Shown piece after piece: positions 39,965 through 49,245 of a DNA stretch of 51,873 nt. A model generated the notes under the pieces. The model was not told where the DNA came from. It saw only the letters and a program-made list of their open reading frames with translations, and did not search any database. Position 1 is the first letter of the stretch; each line of letters starts with the position of its first letter. Source of the stretch: Rhodocyclaceae bacterium (lineage in GTDB: Bacteria; Pseudomonadota; Gammaproteobacteria; Burkholderiales; Rhodocyclaceae); NCBI GenBank assembly GCA_030680085.1, contig JAUXWU010000032.1, forward strand, positions 1 to 51,873. The letters are read 5' to 3'. The position numbers and the translations under genes are program-made.

Positions 39965-40933
39965 ATGATTTATTCCCGCATCACCGGCACGGGCGGCTGC
40001 CTGCCGGGCGATCCAGTTGACAATGCCGCTTTGATCGCCGCGCATGGCCTCGACTCTTCGGACGATTGGATCGTCGAGCGCACCGGTATTCGGTCTCGCC
40101 ATTTTGCTCCGGCGGGAACGGCCGCCAGCGATCTGGCTCTGGTGGCCAGCCAGCGCGCGCTTGAAGCTGCTGGTTGCGCGCCCAACGATATCGACCTGAT
40201 CGTCCTGGCGACGTCGACGCCCGATTTCATTTTTCCCAGCACGGCGGCGCTGCTACAGGACAAACTGGGTATCACCAATGGTGCCGCCGCTTTCGATCTG
40301 CAAGCGGTGTGCAGCGGTTTTGTGTATGCGCTGGCGGTAGCCGACAAATTTATCCGCTCCGGATCGCATAAGCGTGCACTGGTGGTCGGCGCGGAGGTGT
40401 TCTCGCGCATCCTTGACTGGCAGGATCGCGGCACCTGCGTGCTGTTTGGCGACGGGGCGGGCGCGATTGTGCTGGAAGCCAGTGAGACGCCAGGTATTTA
40501 CGCCACTGCCCTGCATGCGGACGGCCGCTATCGGGAGATTCTCGCCGTGGCCGGCCACGTTAGCGGCGGCCAGCCCATCGGCGATCCCTTCTTGCGCATG
40601 GACGGTCAGGCGGTGTTCAAGTTCGCCGTCAAGGTATTGGCCGAGGTGGCTGACGAGGTGATGAAGGCCGCCGGCATGACGGCGGATCAGGTGGATTGGC
40701 TGGTGCCGCATCAGGCGAATATCCGTATCATGCAATCCACGGCCAGGAAGTTGCGCTTGCCCGCCGAAAAGTGCATTGTGACCGTCGATCGTCACGGTAA
40801 TACCTCCGCGGCCTCGATCCCGCTGGCCCTCGACGAGGCGGTGCGCTCCGGAAAAATCGGCGCGGGTGACACGGTGTTGCTGGAAGGCGTGGGCGGTGGT
40901 TTTACCTGGGGCGCTGCCCTGCTGAAACTGTGA
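39965..40933 (+). CDS. fabH: beta-ketoacyl-ACP synthase III
   Basis: [30 protein letters not shown]. Confidence 0.97.
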   Translation: MIYSRITGTGGCLPGDPVDNAALIAAHGLDSSDDWIVERTGIRSRHFAPAGTAASDLALVASQRALEAAGCAPNDIDLIVLATSTPDFIFPSTAALLQDKLGITNGAAAFDLQAVCSGFVYALAVADKFIRSGSHKRALVVGAEVFSRILDWQDRGTCVLFGDGAGAIVLEASETPGIYATALHADGRYREILAVAGHVSGGQPIGDPFLRMDGQAVFKFAVKVLAEVADEVMKAAGMTADQVDWLVPHQANIRIMQSTARKLRLPAEKCIVTVDRHGNTSAASIPLALDEAVRSGKIGAGDTVLLEGVGGGFTWGAALLKL

Positions 40934-40940
40934 GGTCATG

Positions 40941-41873
40941 ATGAAATTTGCTTTCGTGTTTCCCGGCCAGGGATCGCAATCGCTCGGCATGATGGCCGCG
41001 TATGGCGACAGCCCGATCATCCGTGCCACGTTCGACGAAGCTTCAGCTGCCCTCGGGCGCGATCTCTGGCAACTGGTTGCCGAGGGGCCGGCCGAAGCAC
41101 TCTCGCAAACGGTCAACACCCAGCCGTTGATGCTCACGGCCGGCATTGCCGTCTGGCGGCTCTGGCAGGAGATGAATGGCCCCCTGCCGATCATGCTGGC
41201 GGGCCACAGCCTGGGCGAATACTCTGCGCTGGTGGCTGCCGGCGTGCTCGAATTTTCGGAAGCGGTTCCTCTCGTCGAACTGCGCGCGCAGGCCATGCAG
41301 GAGGCCGTGCCAGCGGGCGTGGGCGCCATGGCCGCGATTCTTGGCATGGATGCCGTGACGGTGCAGGCGATCTGCGCCGAAAATGCGCAGGGCCAGGCCG
41401 TGCAGGCCGTCAATTTCAACTCGCCGGAACAGACGGTCATCGCCGGTCATGCCGCAGCCGTGCAGCGTGCCGCCGATGCCTGCAAGGCCGGTGGCGCCAA
41501 GCGAGCCGTCATGCTGCCGGTGTCGGCGCCTTTCCATTCCTCGTTGATGCAGCCGGCCGCCGAGAAGCTCAAGGCGCGTCTCGCGACGGTCGCCATTGCG
41601 CGGCCGCGGATTCCCGTGCTGAACAATGTCGATGTGAACTGCGCCGAGAACCCGGAGGATATTCGTGCCGCACTGGTGCGTCAGGCCGCTGCACCCGTGC
41701 GCTGGGTTGAAATCATGCGCGCGATGCAGGCGGCGGGCATCACTCATGTGTTTGAATGTGGCCCGGGCAAGGTGTTGGCCGGGTTGGTAAAACGCTGTGC
41801 CGACAACCTGACCGGCGGCGCCATGCACGACCGGGCGGGTGTCGAGGCGGCGCTGTTAATCGTGAAAGGATAA
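40941..41873 (+). CDS. fabD: malonyl-CoA:ACP transacylase
   Basis: FVFPGQGSQSLGM, AGHSLGEYSALV. Confidence 0.97.
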   Translation: MKFAFVFPGQGSQSLGMMAAYGDSPIIRATFDEASAALGRDLWQLVAEGPAEALSQTVNTQPLMLTAGIAVWRLWQEMNGPLPIMLAGHSLGEYSALVAAGVLEFSEAVPLVELRAQAMQEAVPAGVGAMAAILGMDAVTVQAICAENAQGQAVQAVNFNSPEQTVIAGHAAAVQRAADACKAGGAKRAVMLPVSAPFHSSLMQPAAEKLKARLATVAIARPRIPVLNNVDVNCAENPEDIRAALVRQAAAPVRWVEIMRAMQAAGITHVFECGPGKVLAGLVKRCADNLTGGAMHDRAGVEAALLIVKG

Positions 41874-41875
41874 TA

Positions 41876-41976
41876 AATGGCCCCCCACGCTCGTAAATTC
41901 GACTCGCTGCCCCCCACAGGGGGGCCTCATTTGGCAACTGAGCCCCCTTGGGGCGGCCCTACGGAGGCATGATCAT
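41876..41976 (+). repeat. GC-rich dispersed repeat, copy 2, upstream of fabG
   Basis: aatggccccccacgctcg...ctcgctgccccccacagggg...cccccttggggcggccctacggaggcatgat. Confidence 0.9.
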
Positions 41977-42724
41977 GCAAGATGTGTTGAAAGGACAAGT
42001 TGCTCTGGTGACCGGCGCGGCGCGCGGTATCGGCCAGGTCATCGCCCAGGAACTGGGGAAGCAGGGTGCCACGGTGGTCGGCGCGGACATCAACGCCGCC
42101 GGCGCCCTGGATATCCAGCAGGCGCTGGATGCCGCAGGCATTCCGGGTTGGGGCGCGGTGCTCGATGTGACCGATGGCGCTGCCTGCGCGGCGCTGATCG
42201 GAGAGATCGAAAAACGCTTTGGCGCGGTTTCCATCCTGGTCAACAACGCCGGCATCACCCGCGACAATCTGGCGATGCGCATGAAGGACGACGAGTGGGA
42301 TGCGGTCATCGATACCAATCTCAAGTCCGTGTTTCGCCTCTCGAAGCTGGTGATTCGCGGGATGATGAAAGCCCGTTCCGGTCGCATCATCAACATTTCC
42401 TCGGTAGTCGCCGCGTCCGGCAATCCCGGCCAGATCAACTATGCGGCCGCCAAGGCCGGCGTCGCCGGCATGTCGCGCGCCCTGGCGCAGGAACTCGGCA
42501 GTCGCAATATCACGGTTAACTGCGTGGCGCCAGGCTTCATCGATACCGCGATGACCCGCGCGCTGAGTGAAGAGCAAAGGAACGCCCTGATTCAGAAAAT
42601 TCCGCTGGGCCGACTCGGTCAGGCGGAGGATATTGCCCATGCCGTCGCCTTCTTGGCCAGCCCGCAAGCCGCTTACATCACGGGAACGATGCTGCACGTC
42701 AATGGCGGCATGTACATGGTTTGA
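41975..42724 (+). CDS. fabG: 3-oxoacyl-ACP reductase
   Basis: VALVTGAARGIGQ, NISSVVAASGNPGQINYAAAKAG; start 41975 favoured by GGAGG spacing. Confidence 0.96.
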   Translation: MQDVLKGQVALVTGAARGIGQVIAQELGKQGATVVGADINAAGALDIQQALDAAGIPGWGAVLDVTDGAACAALIGEIEKRFGAVSILVNNAGITRDNLAMRMKDDEWDAVIDTNLKSVFRLSKLVIRGMMKARSGRIINISSVVAASGNPGQINYAAAKAGVAGMSRALAQELGSRNITVNCVAPGFIDTAMTRALSEEQRNALIQKIPLGRLGQAEDIAHAVAFLASPQAAYITGTMLHVNGGMYMV

Positions 42725-42818
42725 TAGCCGCTGCTGACAAGAAGGTTTTTAGCGTCGGCTTTTGGTAAACTACGCGGGTTCAAAACAACCCGCCTTTTAT
42801 AGGGAAGAGGAGCAATCA

Positions 42819-43058
42819 ATGGATAACATCGAACAACGCGTCAAGAAAATCGTTGCCGAACAACTCGGCGTGAATGAGGCCGACATCAAGAACGATTCGT
42901 CCTTCGTGGATGATCTGGGCGCCGATTCGCTTGACACCGTAGAACTGGTGATGGCGCTCGAGGAAGAGTTCGAGTGCGAAATTCCGGACGAAGAGGCCGA
43001 GAAAATCACCACCGTCCAGCAGGCCATTGACTACGTCAATAACAACCTGAAGAAGTAA
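42819..43058 (+). CDS. acpP: acyl carrier protein
   Basis: [34 protein letters not shown]. Confidence 0.98.
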   Translation: MDNIEQRVKKIVAEQLGVNEADIKNDSSFVDDLGADSLDTVELVMALEEEFECEIPDEEAEKITTVQQAIDYVNNNLKK

Positions 43059-43074
43059 TCGACAGGGGCGTACC

Positions 43075-44343
43075 ATGCCCCTTTTTCCCTCACCCCCGCA
43101 GGAGACTAACTTGTCGCGTCGCAGAGTCGTCGTGACCGGTCTGGGACTCGTCTCGCCGGTCGGCAATACCGTCGCCGAAACCTGGAACAACATTCTTGCC
43201 GGCGTTTCCGGCATCGGCCCGATCACGCGCTTTGATGCCGCCGCGCTCAAGGTTCGCATCGCCGGTGAGGTGAAGGGTTTCGACATCACCGCGTACCTCT
43301 CCGCCAAGGAGGCTCGCCGCATGGATATTTTCATCCATTACGGCATGGCGGCCGGTCTGCAGGCCTTCCGCGAATCAGGCCTGGTGGTCACCCCGGAAAA
43401 TGCCGACCGGATTGGCGTGAACATCGGTTCCGGCATCGGCGGCCTGCCGATGATTGAAGCGACACACCACGACTATCTCGCCGGCGGCCCGCGCAAGATT
43501 TCGCCTTTCTTCATTCCCGGCACGATCATCAACATGATCTCCGGCAACCTCTCGATCATGATCGGGGCGAAGGGGCCGAATCTCGCCGTTGTGACGGCCT
43601 GCACCACGGGTTTGCACGCCATCGGCACGAGTTACCGCATGATCCAGTACGGCGATGCCGACGCGATGGTCTGTGGCGGCGCCGAGTCGACGGTGACGCC
43701 CCTGGCGGTCGGCGGTTTTGCCTCGGCGCAGGCCCTGTCGACGCGCAACGACGATCCGGCGACCGCCAGCCGTCCCTGGGACAAGGATCGCGACGGCTTT
43801 GTGCTGGGCGAGGGCGCCGGGGTGCTGGTGCTGGAGGAATATGAGCACGCGAAAAAACGTGGTGCGCACATTTACTGCGAACTGGTCGGTTTCGGCATGA
43901 GCGGCGACGCCTATCACATGACCGCGCCGGATACCGACGGCCCGCGCCGCAGCATGCTGAATGCGCTGAAGGATGCCGGCCTGAATGCCGATCAGGTGCA
44001 ATACATCAACGCCCACGGCACCTCGACGCCGCTCGGCGACAAGAACGAAACCGAGGCGATCAAACTGGCGTTTGGCGACGCCGCAAAACAGTTGGTGGTG
44101 AATTCGACCAAGTCGATGACCGGGCATTTGCTGGGTGGTGCCGGCGGACTTGAATCGGTGCTGACGGCGCTGGCGGTGCATCACCAGGTTTCGCCGCCGA
44201 CGATCAACATCTTCGCGCAGGATCCGGAGTGTGATCTCGATTATTGCGCCAACGTGGCGCGCGATCTCAAGATTGATGTCGCCGTCAAGAACAACTTCGG
44301 CTTTGGCGGCACCAACGGTACTTTGGCTTTCAAGCGTATTTGA
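43075..44343 (+). CDS. fabF: beta-ketoacyl-ACP synthase II
   Basis: [29 protein letters not shown]; true start may be TTG 43111. Confidence 0.96.
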   Translation: MPLFPSPPQETNLSRRRVVVTGLGLVSPVGNTVAETWNNILAGVSGIGPITRFDAAALKVRIAGEVKGFDITAYLSAKEARRMDIFIHYGMAAGLQAFRESGLVVTPENADRIGVNIGSGIGGLPMIEATHHDYLAGGPRKISPFFIPGTIINMISGNLSIMIGAKGPNLAVVTACTTGLHAIGTSYRMIQYGDADAMVCGGAESTVTPLAVGGFASAQALSTRNDDPATASRPWDKDRDGFVLGEGAGVLVLEEYEHAKKRGAHIYCELVGFGMSGDAYHMTAPDTDGPRRSMLNALKDAGLNADQVQYINAHGTSTPLGDKNETEAIKLAFGDAAKQLVVNSTKSMTGHLLGGAGGLESVLTALAVHHQVSPPTINIFAQDPECDLDYCANVARDLKIDVAVKNNFGFGGTNGTLAFKRI

Positions 44344-44768
44344 GGCGGGCCGTGGACTTGCCCTTGACGATTCCGCTGCGAGTCTCAAGGCGGCTGGTCA
44401 TGCTGTTGGTGGCGGCGCACCTGTTGGCGATTGTCGCGATCCTGCCCTTGATGTTGGCGTGGCCGCTGCGTCTGGCCATGATTGGCCTGGTGGTGGTTTC
44501 GCTGGTTTATTGTGTTGACCGGCAGCGTCGCCAGCCCGTCACGGGCTTGCATCTGGGTGCGCAGGGTGAGATCGAGATCGATATGAAAGTCGGCGCTCGC
44601 GAGACGGCGACAATCCTGCCGCAGACCACGGTGTTGTCGCGAGTGATCGTATTGCGCTTACGTAAAAATGGCCAACTGCTGACGCTCACCCTGTTGCCGG
44701 ACAGTACCGGCGTGACGGCGTATCGCCAGTTATGCCTGTGGCTGAAGTGGCGCGCCAAATTGGGCTAG
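44340..44768 (+). CDS. small membrane protein, YgfX-like
   Basis: Two N-terminal TM segments; position before nadB; start uncertain. Confidence 0.5.
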   Translation: MRRAVDLPLTIPLRVSRRLVMLLVAAHLLAIVAILPLMLAWPLRLAMIGLVVVSLVYCVDRQRRQPVTGLHLGAQGEIEIDMKVGARETATILPQTTVLSRVIVLRLRKNGQLLTLTLLPDSTGVTAYRQLCLWLKWRAKLG

Positions 44769-46360
44769 TTTTTTGGCTTGAGCACTGTGTTGCGCGCCCG
44801 CGCCAGAGTTTCCGGGTAGTCGCGGCTGAAATGCAGGCCGCGGCTTTCCTTGCGCTTCAAGGCGCATTCGACGATCAGGTGGGCGGTTTGCACGAGGTTG
44901 CGCAGTTCGATCAGATCGTTGCTGACGCGGAAGTTCGAGTAGAACTCGGCGATTTCCTTTTCGAGCAGGCGGATGCGGTGGCGTGCGCGTTCCAGGCGTT
45001 TGTTGGTGCGCACGATGCCGACGTAGTCCCACATGAAGCGCCGCAACTCGTCCCAGTTGTGCGAAATGACGATTTCCTCGTCGGCGTCGGTGACGCGGCT
45101 TTCATCCCAGCGTGGCAGCCTGGGTAGTTTGACGGGCTTTTGCGCACGAATGTCGGTGGCGGCCGCGGCGCTGAACACCACGCATTCCAGCAAGGAGTTG
45201 CTGGCCAGCCGGTTGGCGCCATGCAGCCCCGTGCAGGCAGCTTCGCCCAGCGCATACAGGCCGGGAACATCGGTGCGCGCCGCCAGGTCGACGACGATGC
45301 CGCCGCAGGTGTAGTGCGCCGCCGGCACAACAGGAATTGGCTGCCGGGCGATATCGATGCCCAACTCCAGGCAACGCGCATAAATGTTGGGGAAGTGGCC
45401 GCGCATGAAGCTTTCGCCCTGGTGCGTCATGTCGAGGAAAACGCAATCCAGTCCATGCCGCTTCATTTCGTAGTCGATGGCGCGCGCAACGATGTCGCGC
45501 GGCGCGAGTTCGGCGCGCGCGTCGTGGGCGAGCATGAAGCGGGCGCCGCCGTGGCTTTCTGGCAGACGCAAAATACCGCCTTCACCGCGCATCGCCTCGG
45601 TTATGAGGAATGATTTGGCCTGCGGGTGATGGAGGCAGGTCGGATGAAACTGGATGAATTCCATGTTGGCCACACGGCAGCCGGCGCGCCAGGCCATGGC
45701 GATGCCATCGCCGGTGGCGGTATCCGGATTGCTGGTGTAGAGGTAGGACTTGCCCGCGCCGCCGCTGGCAATCACCGTGTTGGGCGCGCCGAGCGTCAGC
45801 ACCCGCTCATTGTCAATGTCAAGCACATAGGCGCCCCAGCAGCGCTGGGTTTTAAGGCCGAGTTTGGTGCCGGTGATCAGGTCGACAACGATATGCCGCT
45901 CCAGCACGGTGATGTTGGGATGCTGGCGTACCTTCTGGCTGAGCGTTTGCTGCACGGAGGCGCCGGTAGCATCGGCGACATGGATGACCCGTCGGGCGCT
46001 GTGACCGCCCTCGCGGGTCAGATGGTAGCCGGTGTCGCCGCGGGTAAAGGGTACGCCCTGTTCGATCAGCCAGTCGATGGCGGTGTGCCCGCGCTCGACG
46101 ACAAAGCGTGTGGCGACCGGGTCGCACAGGCCGGCGCCGGCGGTGAGGGTGTCCTGAATATGCGATTCGACCGAGTCGGCGACATCCAGCACGGCGGCAA
46201 TGCCGCCTTGTGCCTGGTTGGTTGCGGAATCATCAATCATCCGCTTGGTAACCAGCACTACCCGATGGGTGTCGGCAAGCCGCAAAGCCAGCGACTGCCC
46301 GGCCAGGCCGCTGCCAATCACGATCACATCGAAGGTCTGCAAAAACTCAACTTTAGGCAT
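44765..46360 (-). CDS. nadB: L-aspartate oxidase
   Basis: [56 protein letters not shown]. Confidence 0.97.
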   Translation of the reverse strand: MPKVEFLQTFDVIVIGSGLAGQSLALRLADTHRVVLVTKRMIDDSATNQAQGGIAAVLDVADSVESHIQDTLTAGAGLCDPVATRFVVERGHTAIDWLIEQGVPFTRGDTGYHLTREGGHSARRVIHVADATGASVQQTLSQKVRQHPNITVLERHIVVDLITGTKLGLKTQRCWGAYVLDIDNERVLTLGAPNTVIASGGAGKSYLYTSNPDTATGDGIAMAWRAGCRVANMEFIQFHPTCLHHPQAKSFLITEAMRGEGGILRLPESHGGARFMLAHDARAELAPRDIVARAIDYEMKRHGLDCVFLDMTHQGESFMRGHFPNIYARCLELGIDIARQPIPVVPAAHYTCGGIVVDLAARTDVPGLYALGEAACTGLHGANRLASNSLLECVVFSAAAATDIRAQKPVKLPRLPRWDESRVTDADEEIVISHNWDELRRFMWDYVGIVRTNKRLERARHRIRLLEKEIAEFYSNFRVSNDLIELRNLVQTAHLIVECALKRKESRGLHFSRDYPETLARARNTVLKPKN

Positions 46361-46575
46361 GATGCGGCTGAATATAACATGGCGTGATGACCCACCCACT
46401 GGTCGGGCGCGGAACTATTCCGTGCCGAGGGGGTCTTTGCCGTGAGCGGTATGGTTTGTAAAACGGAAGGCAAGGGCCATGGCAGAACGCGCGGAGAAGA
46501 GTGTGGCGTCAGGCGTCGGTGGGGCGTCGGCTATACTGGCACGCTACCAATTTCGGATGGAAAAACCGCATAGCC

Positions 46576-47175
46576 ATGGGAGAGCGCGAAGCCGACTGGG
46601 TGCTGGTCGAACGGGTGCAATCCGGCGACCAGGAAGCCTTCGGTCTGTTGGTCAGCAAATACCAGCGCAAGCTCTTGCGGCTGGTGATGCGTTTCGTGCG
46701 CGATTCCGCCGAGGCGGAGGACGTGACCCAGGAGGCCTTCATCAAGGCGTATCGGGCGTTGCCGAATTTTCGTGGCGAGAGCGCCTTTTATACCTGGCTG
46801 TATCGCATCGGGGTCAATGCCGCAAAAAACTGGCTGGTGGCGCGCGGCCGGCGCATGTCGACGGTGAGCGAGATCACCGGTGACGAAGCGACGGATATCG
46901 ACGACGGCGGCCGGTTGCGCGATGACGCAACGCCGGAACAGCTATTGATGTCGAAGCAGATTGGAGAAACGGTGAATGCAGCGATGGACGCCCTGCCCGA
47001 GGATTTGCGCACGGCCATCGCCTTGCGCGAAATTGAAGGCTTGTCATACGAGGAGATCGCCCAGGTGATGGATTGCCCGATCGGCACGGTGCGCTCGCGG
47101 ATTTTTCGCGCGCGCGACGCGATCGCAGCGCGGCTGCGGCCCTTGCTGGATACGGAGTCAAATCGAAGATGGTGA
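46576..47175 (+). CDS. rpoE: RNA polymerase sigma factor RpoE/AlgU
   Basis: LVERVQSGDQEAFGLLVSKYQRKLLRLVMR; LREIEGLSYEEIAQVMDCPIGTVRSRIFRARDAI. Confidence 0.97.
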   Translation: MGEREADWVLVERVQSGDQEAFGLLVSKYQRKLLRLVMRFVRDSAEAEDVTQEAFIKAYRALPNFRGESAFYTWLYRIGVNAAKNWLVARGRRMSTVSEITGDEATDIDDGGRLRDDATPEQLLMSKQIGETVNAAMDALPEDLRTAIALREIEGLSYEEIAQVMDCPIGTVRSRIFRARDAIAARLRPLLDTESNRRW

Positions 47176-47206
47176 GATCGCCATCGCCGAAAGTGGAGAG
47201 AATTTT

Positions 47207-47788
47207 ATGAAATCGCAACGCCCCGCGCACTTGGCCGAGTTGTCAGCGCTGCTGGATGGAGAACTTGAGCCACACGAACTGCGTCCCACCCTGCAGGCGG
47301 CCGTGCGCGAACCCGAATTGCGCGAGAACTGGCAGACCTATGTGCTGATTGGCGATCAGTTGCGCCAGGAGCGCACAAGGCCGCATGATCTGACCGCCTG
47401 TGTGATGGCGAAAATTCGCGCGGAGCCCGTGGTGCTTGCGCCACGTAAGTTGCAATTGGCCAGGCGCCGCAATCCAATGCTGGCGCTGGCCGCGGCGGCG
47501 GCGGGCGTGGCGGTCGTCGGCTGGCTGGCCCTGGCGGACAACGCGCAGTTTTCTCCAATGGAAAGTCGGCTCGCTGCTGTTTCGGGCAGCGCGGCTCGCG
47601 CCGTCCAGAGCAACGCGGCTGGCGCGGCTTACGCCGTCCCGCCAGCGCCGACTTTTGAGGCAGCCCAACGCAGTGACATGAGCGAATATCTGCTGGCCCA
47701 CCACACGCAATCCGCCACCTTCCGGCTGGGTGACAATGCCGGCCACGTCCGCACTGTCACCATGACCGGTGGCCCCGTGCGTCCATGA
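47207..47788 (+). CDS. rseA: anti-sigma-E factor RseA/MucA; contains AVPPAPTF from the dispersed repeat
   Basis: ELSALLDGELEPHEL; single TM; between rpoE and rseB. Confidence 0.93.
   Translation: MKSQRPAHLAELSALLDGELEPHELRPTLQAAVREPELRENWQTYVLIGDQLRQERTRPHDLTACVMAKIRAEPVVLAPRKLQLARRRNPMLALAAAAAGVAVVGWLALADNAQFSPMESRLAAVSGSAARAVQSNAAGAAYAVPPAPTFEAAQRSDMSEYLLAHHTQSATFRLGDNAGHVRTVTMTGGPVRP
47633..47655 (+). repeat. dispersed 23-bp element
   Basis: Exact copy, in-frame in rseA. Confidence 0.95.
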
Positions 47789-48786
47789 AGGCAGGCTTGT
47801 TTGCCTGGCTGGGGCTTGTGGCGAGCCTGCTTGGCTCGCCAGTCCTGGCCCAGACAGCGCTGGGCCAGCAGGAGGCCCTGCAATGGCTGCAACGGGTTGC
47901 CGGTGCGGCGCAGACACTCAGTTACAGCGGCACCTTCGTCTATCGCAACGGCAGCCAGAGCGAGACTTCCCGTGTCGTGCATGTCGTCAGCGCGGGCAAC
48001 CGGATGGAAAAGATGGAGGTGCTCGACGGCAGTCCGCGCGAAATCATTCGGCGCAACGACGAAGTCAAATGCTATCTCCCCGAAAGCCGCTTGGTGATCA
48101 TCGAGCAGCGCAGCACTCGGCGGACTTTTCCGGCGCTGTTGCCGGCCAGCCTGGCCGGACTGGGCGAGCATTACGTGATTCGCCAGGGGCGGCGCGCGCG
48201 CATCGCCGATTATGACACTCAGATCATTCGCCTGGAACCGCGCGATGCCTGGCGTTATGGTCGCCAGTTCTGGGTCGATCGCCAATCCGGTTTGCTGCTC
48301 AAGGCGGATTTATTTGATGAACGCGGCGCAGCGCTGGAGTCGTTGGCGTTTACCGAATTGCGCATTGGCGAGCCGGCCAGTCCGGATGCCCTGAAGTCGA
48401 GTTTTGCCCATGTTGCTGACGCGAAAGACCCGTGGCAGGTGCGGCAGGCCCGGACGCGCGACATGCGCGACGATGCGCAATGGCTGTTTCGCGTCGAATT
48501 ACCCGGTTTTCGCCGTCAGGCAGCGATGCGCCGCAGCATCGAACAGAGTGCTGGCAAGGACGCCCAAGAGGTGTTGCATTGGGTGTTTTCGGATGGTCTG
48601 GCGGCGGTGTCGGTTTTTATCAACCCACTGTCCCCACAGGCCGGCCCCGTGGATACCGCTGCCCATTCGCTCGGCGCCATCAGCGTCGTCAAGCGTGTCG
48701 TCGATGGCCATCAGGTGGTGGTGATGGGTGATGTGCCGGCGGCGGCGGTCAAGCGTCTTGCCGATGGCATCGAGGTGCGCAAATGA
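47785..48786 (+). CDS. rseB: sigma-E regulatory protein RseB/MucB
   Basis: LSYSGTFVYRNGSQSETSRVVHV; C-terminal VKRVVDGHQVVVMGDVP. Confidence 0.95.
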   Translation: MKAGLFAWLGLVASLLGSPVLAQTALGQQEALQWLQRVAGAAQTLSYSGTFVYRNGSQSETSRVVHVVSAGNRMEKMEVLDGSPREIIRRNDEVKCYLPESRLVIIEQRSTRRTFPALLPASLAGLGEHYVIRQGRRARIADYDTQIIRLEPRDAWRYGRQFWVDRQSGLLLKADLFDERGAALESLAFTELRIGEPASPDALKSSFAHVADAKDPWQVRQARTRDMRDDAQWLFRVELPGFRRQAAMRRSIEQSAGKDAQEVLHWVFSDGLAAVSVFINPLSPQAGPVDTAAHSLGAISVVKRVVDGHQVVVMGDVPAAAVKRLADGIEVRK

Positions 48787-49241
48787 CCGAGACCGCTGGT
48801 GTGGTGGTCCGCCTCGAAGGTGATCATGCCTGGGTGCGGGCGGAGGGCGCGGGCAGCGCCTGCGGGGCGTGTGAGCAGCAGGGCGGCTGCCAGAGCGCGG
48901 GCATGGGTTCCGTGCTCGATGGCGTGCTGGGCCGTGGGCAGGCGAAGCAACTGTTGCGCCTGCCCAATACCATTCGCGCCCGTCCAGGTGACACGGTGGT
49001 GGTTTGCGCGGCCGAGGGGGCGGTGTTGCGTGCCGTCTGGCTGGCTTATGGCATACCGTTGGTGCTGGCTTTGGCCGGCGCGATTATTTTCAGCGCGTTG
49101 ACCGGCAGCGAACTGGCTGCCGTGGCGGGGATGCTGATCGGTTTGCTCGGCGGCTATTTTGTCATGCGCCGCAGCGGGCTTGATTCCGGCCGGCCGGAAC
49201 CCATTTTGTCGATCAACTTCAAACGTATCCGGGAGGGTTGA
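48783..49241 (+). CDS. rseC: SoxR-reducing/RseC family protein
   Basis: GSACGACEQQGGCQ; two TM. Confidence 0.9.
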   Translation: MTETAGVVVRLEGDHAWVRAEGAGSACGACEQQGGCQSAGMGSVLDGVLGRGQAKQLLRLPNTIRARPGDTVVVCAAEGAVLRAVWLAYGIPLVLALAGAIIFSALTGSELAAVAGMLIGLLGGYFVMRRSGLDSGRPEPILSINFKRIREG

Positions 49242-49245
49242 AATC

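Noticed and set aside
44586-44608. 21/23 match to the 23-mer in the YgfX-like ORF
   Set aside because: Encodes KVGARETA in a different frame from the clear coding copies, with two core mismatches; kept only as a possible decayed copy.
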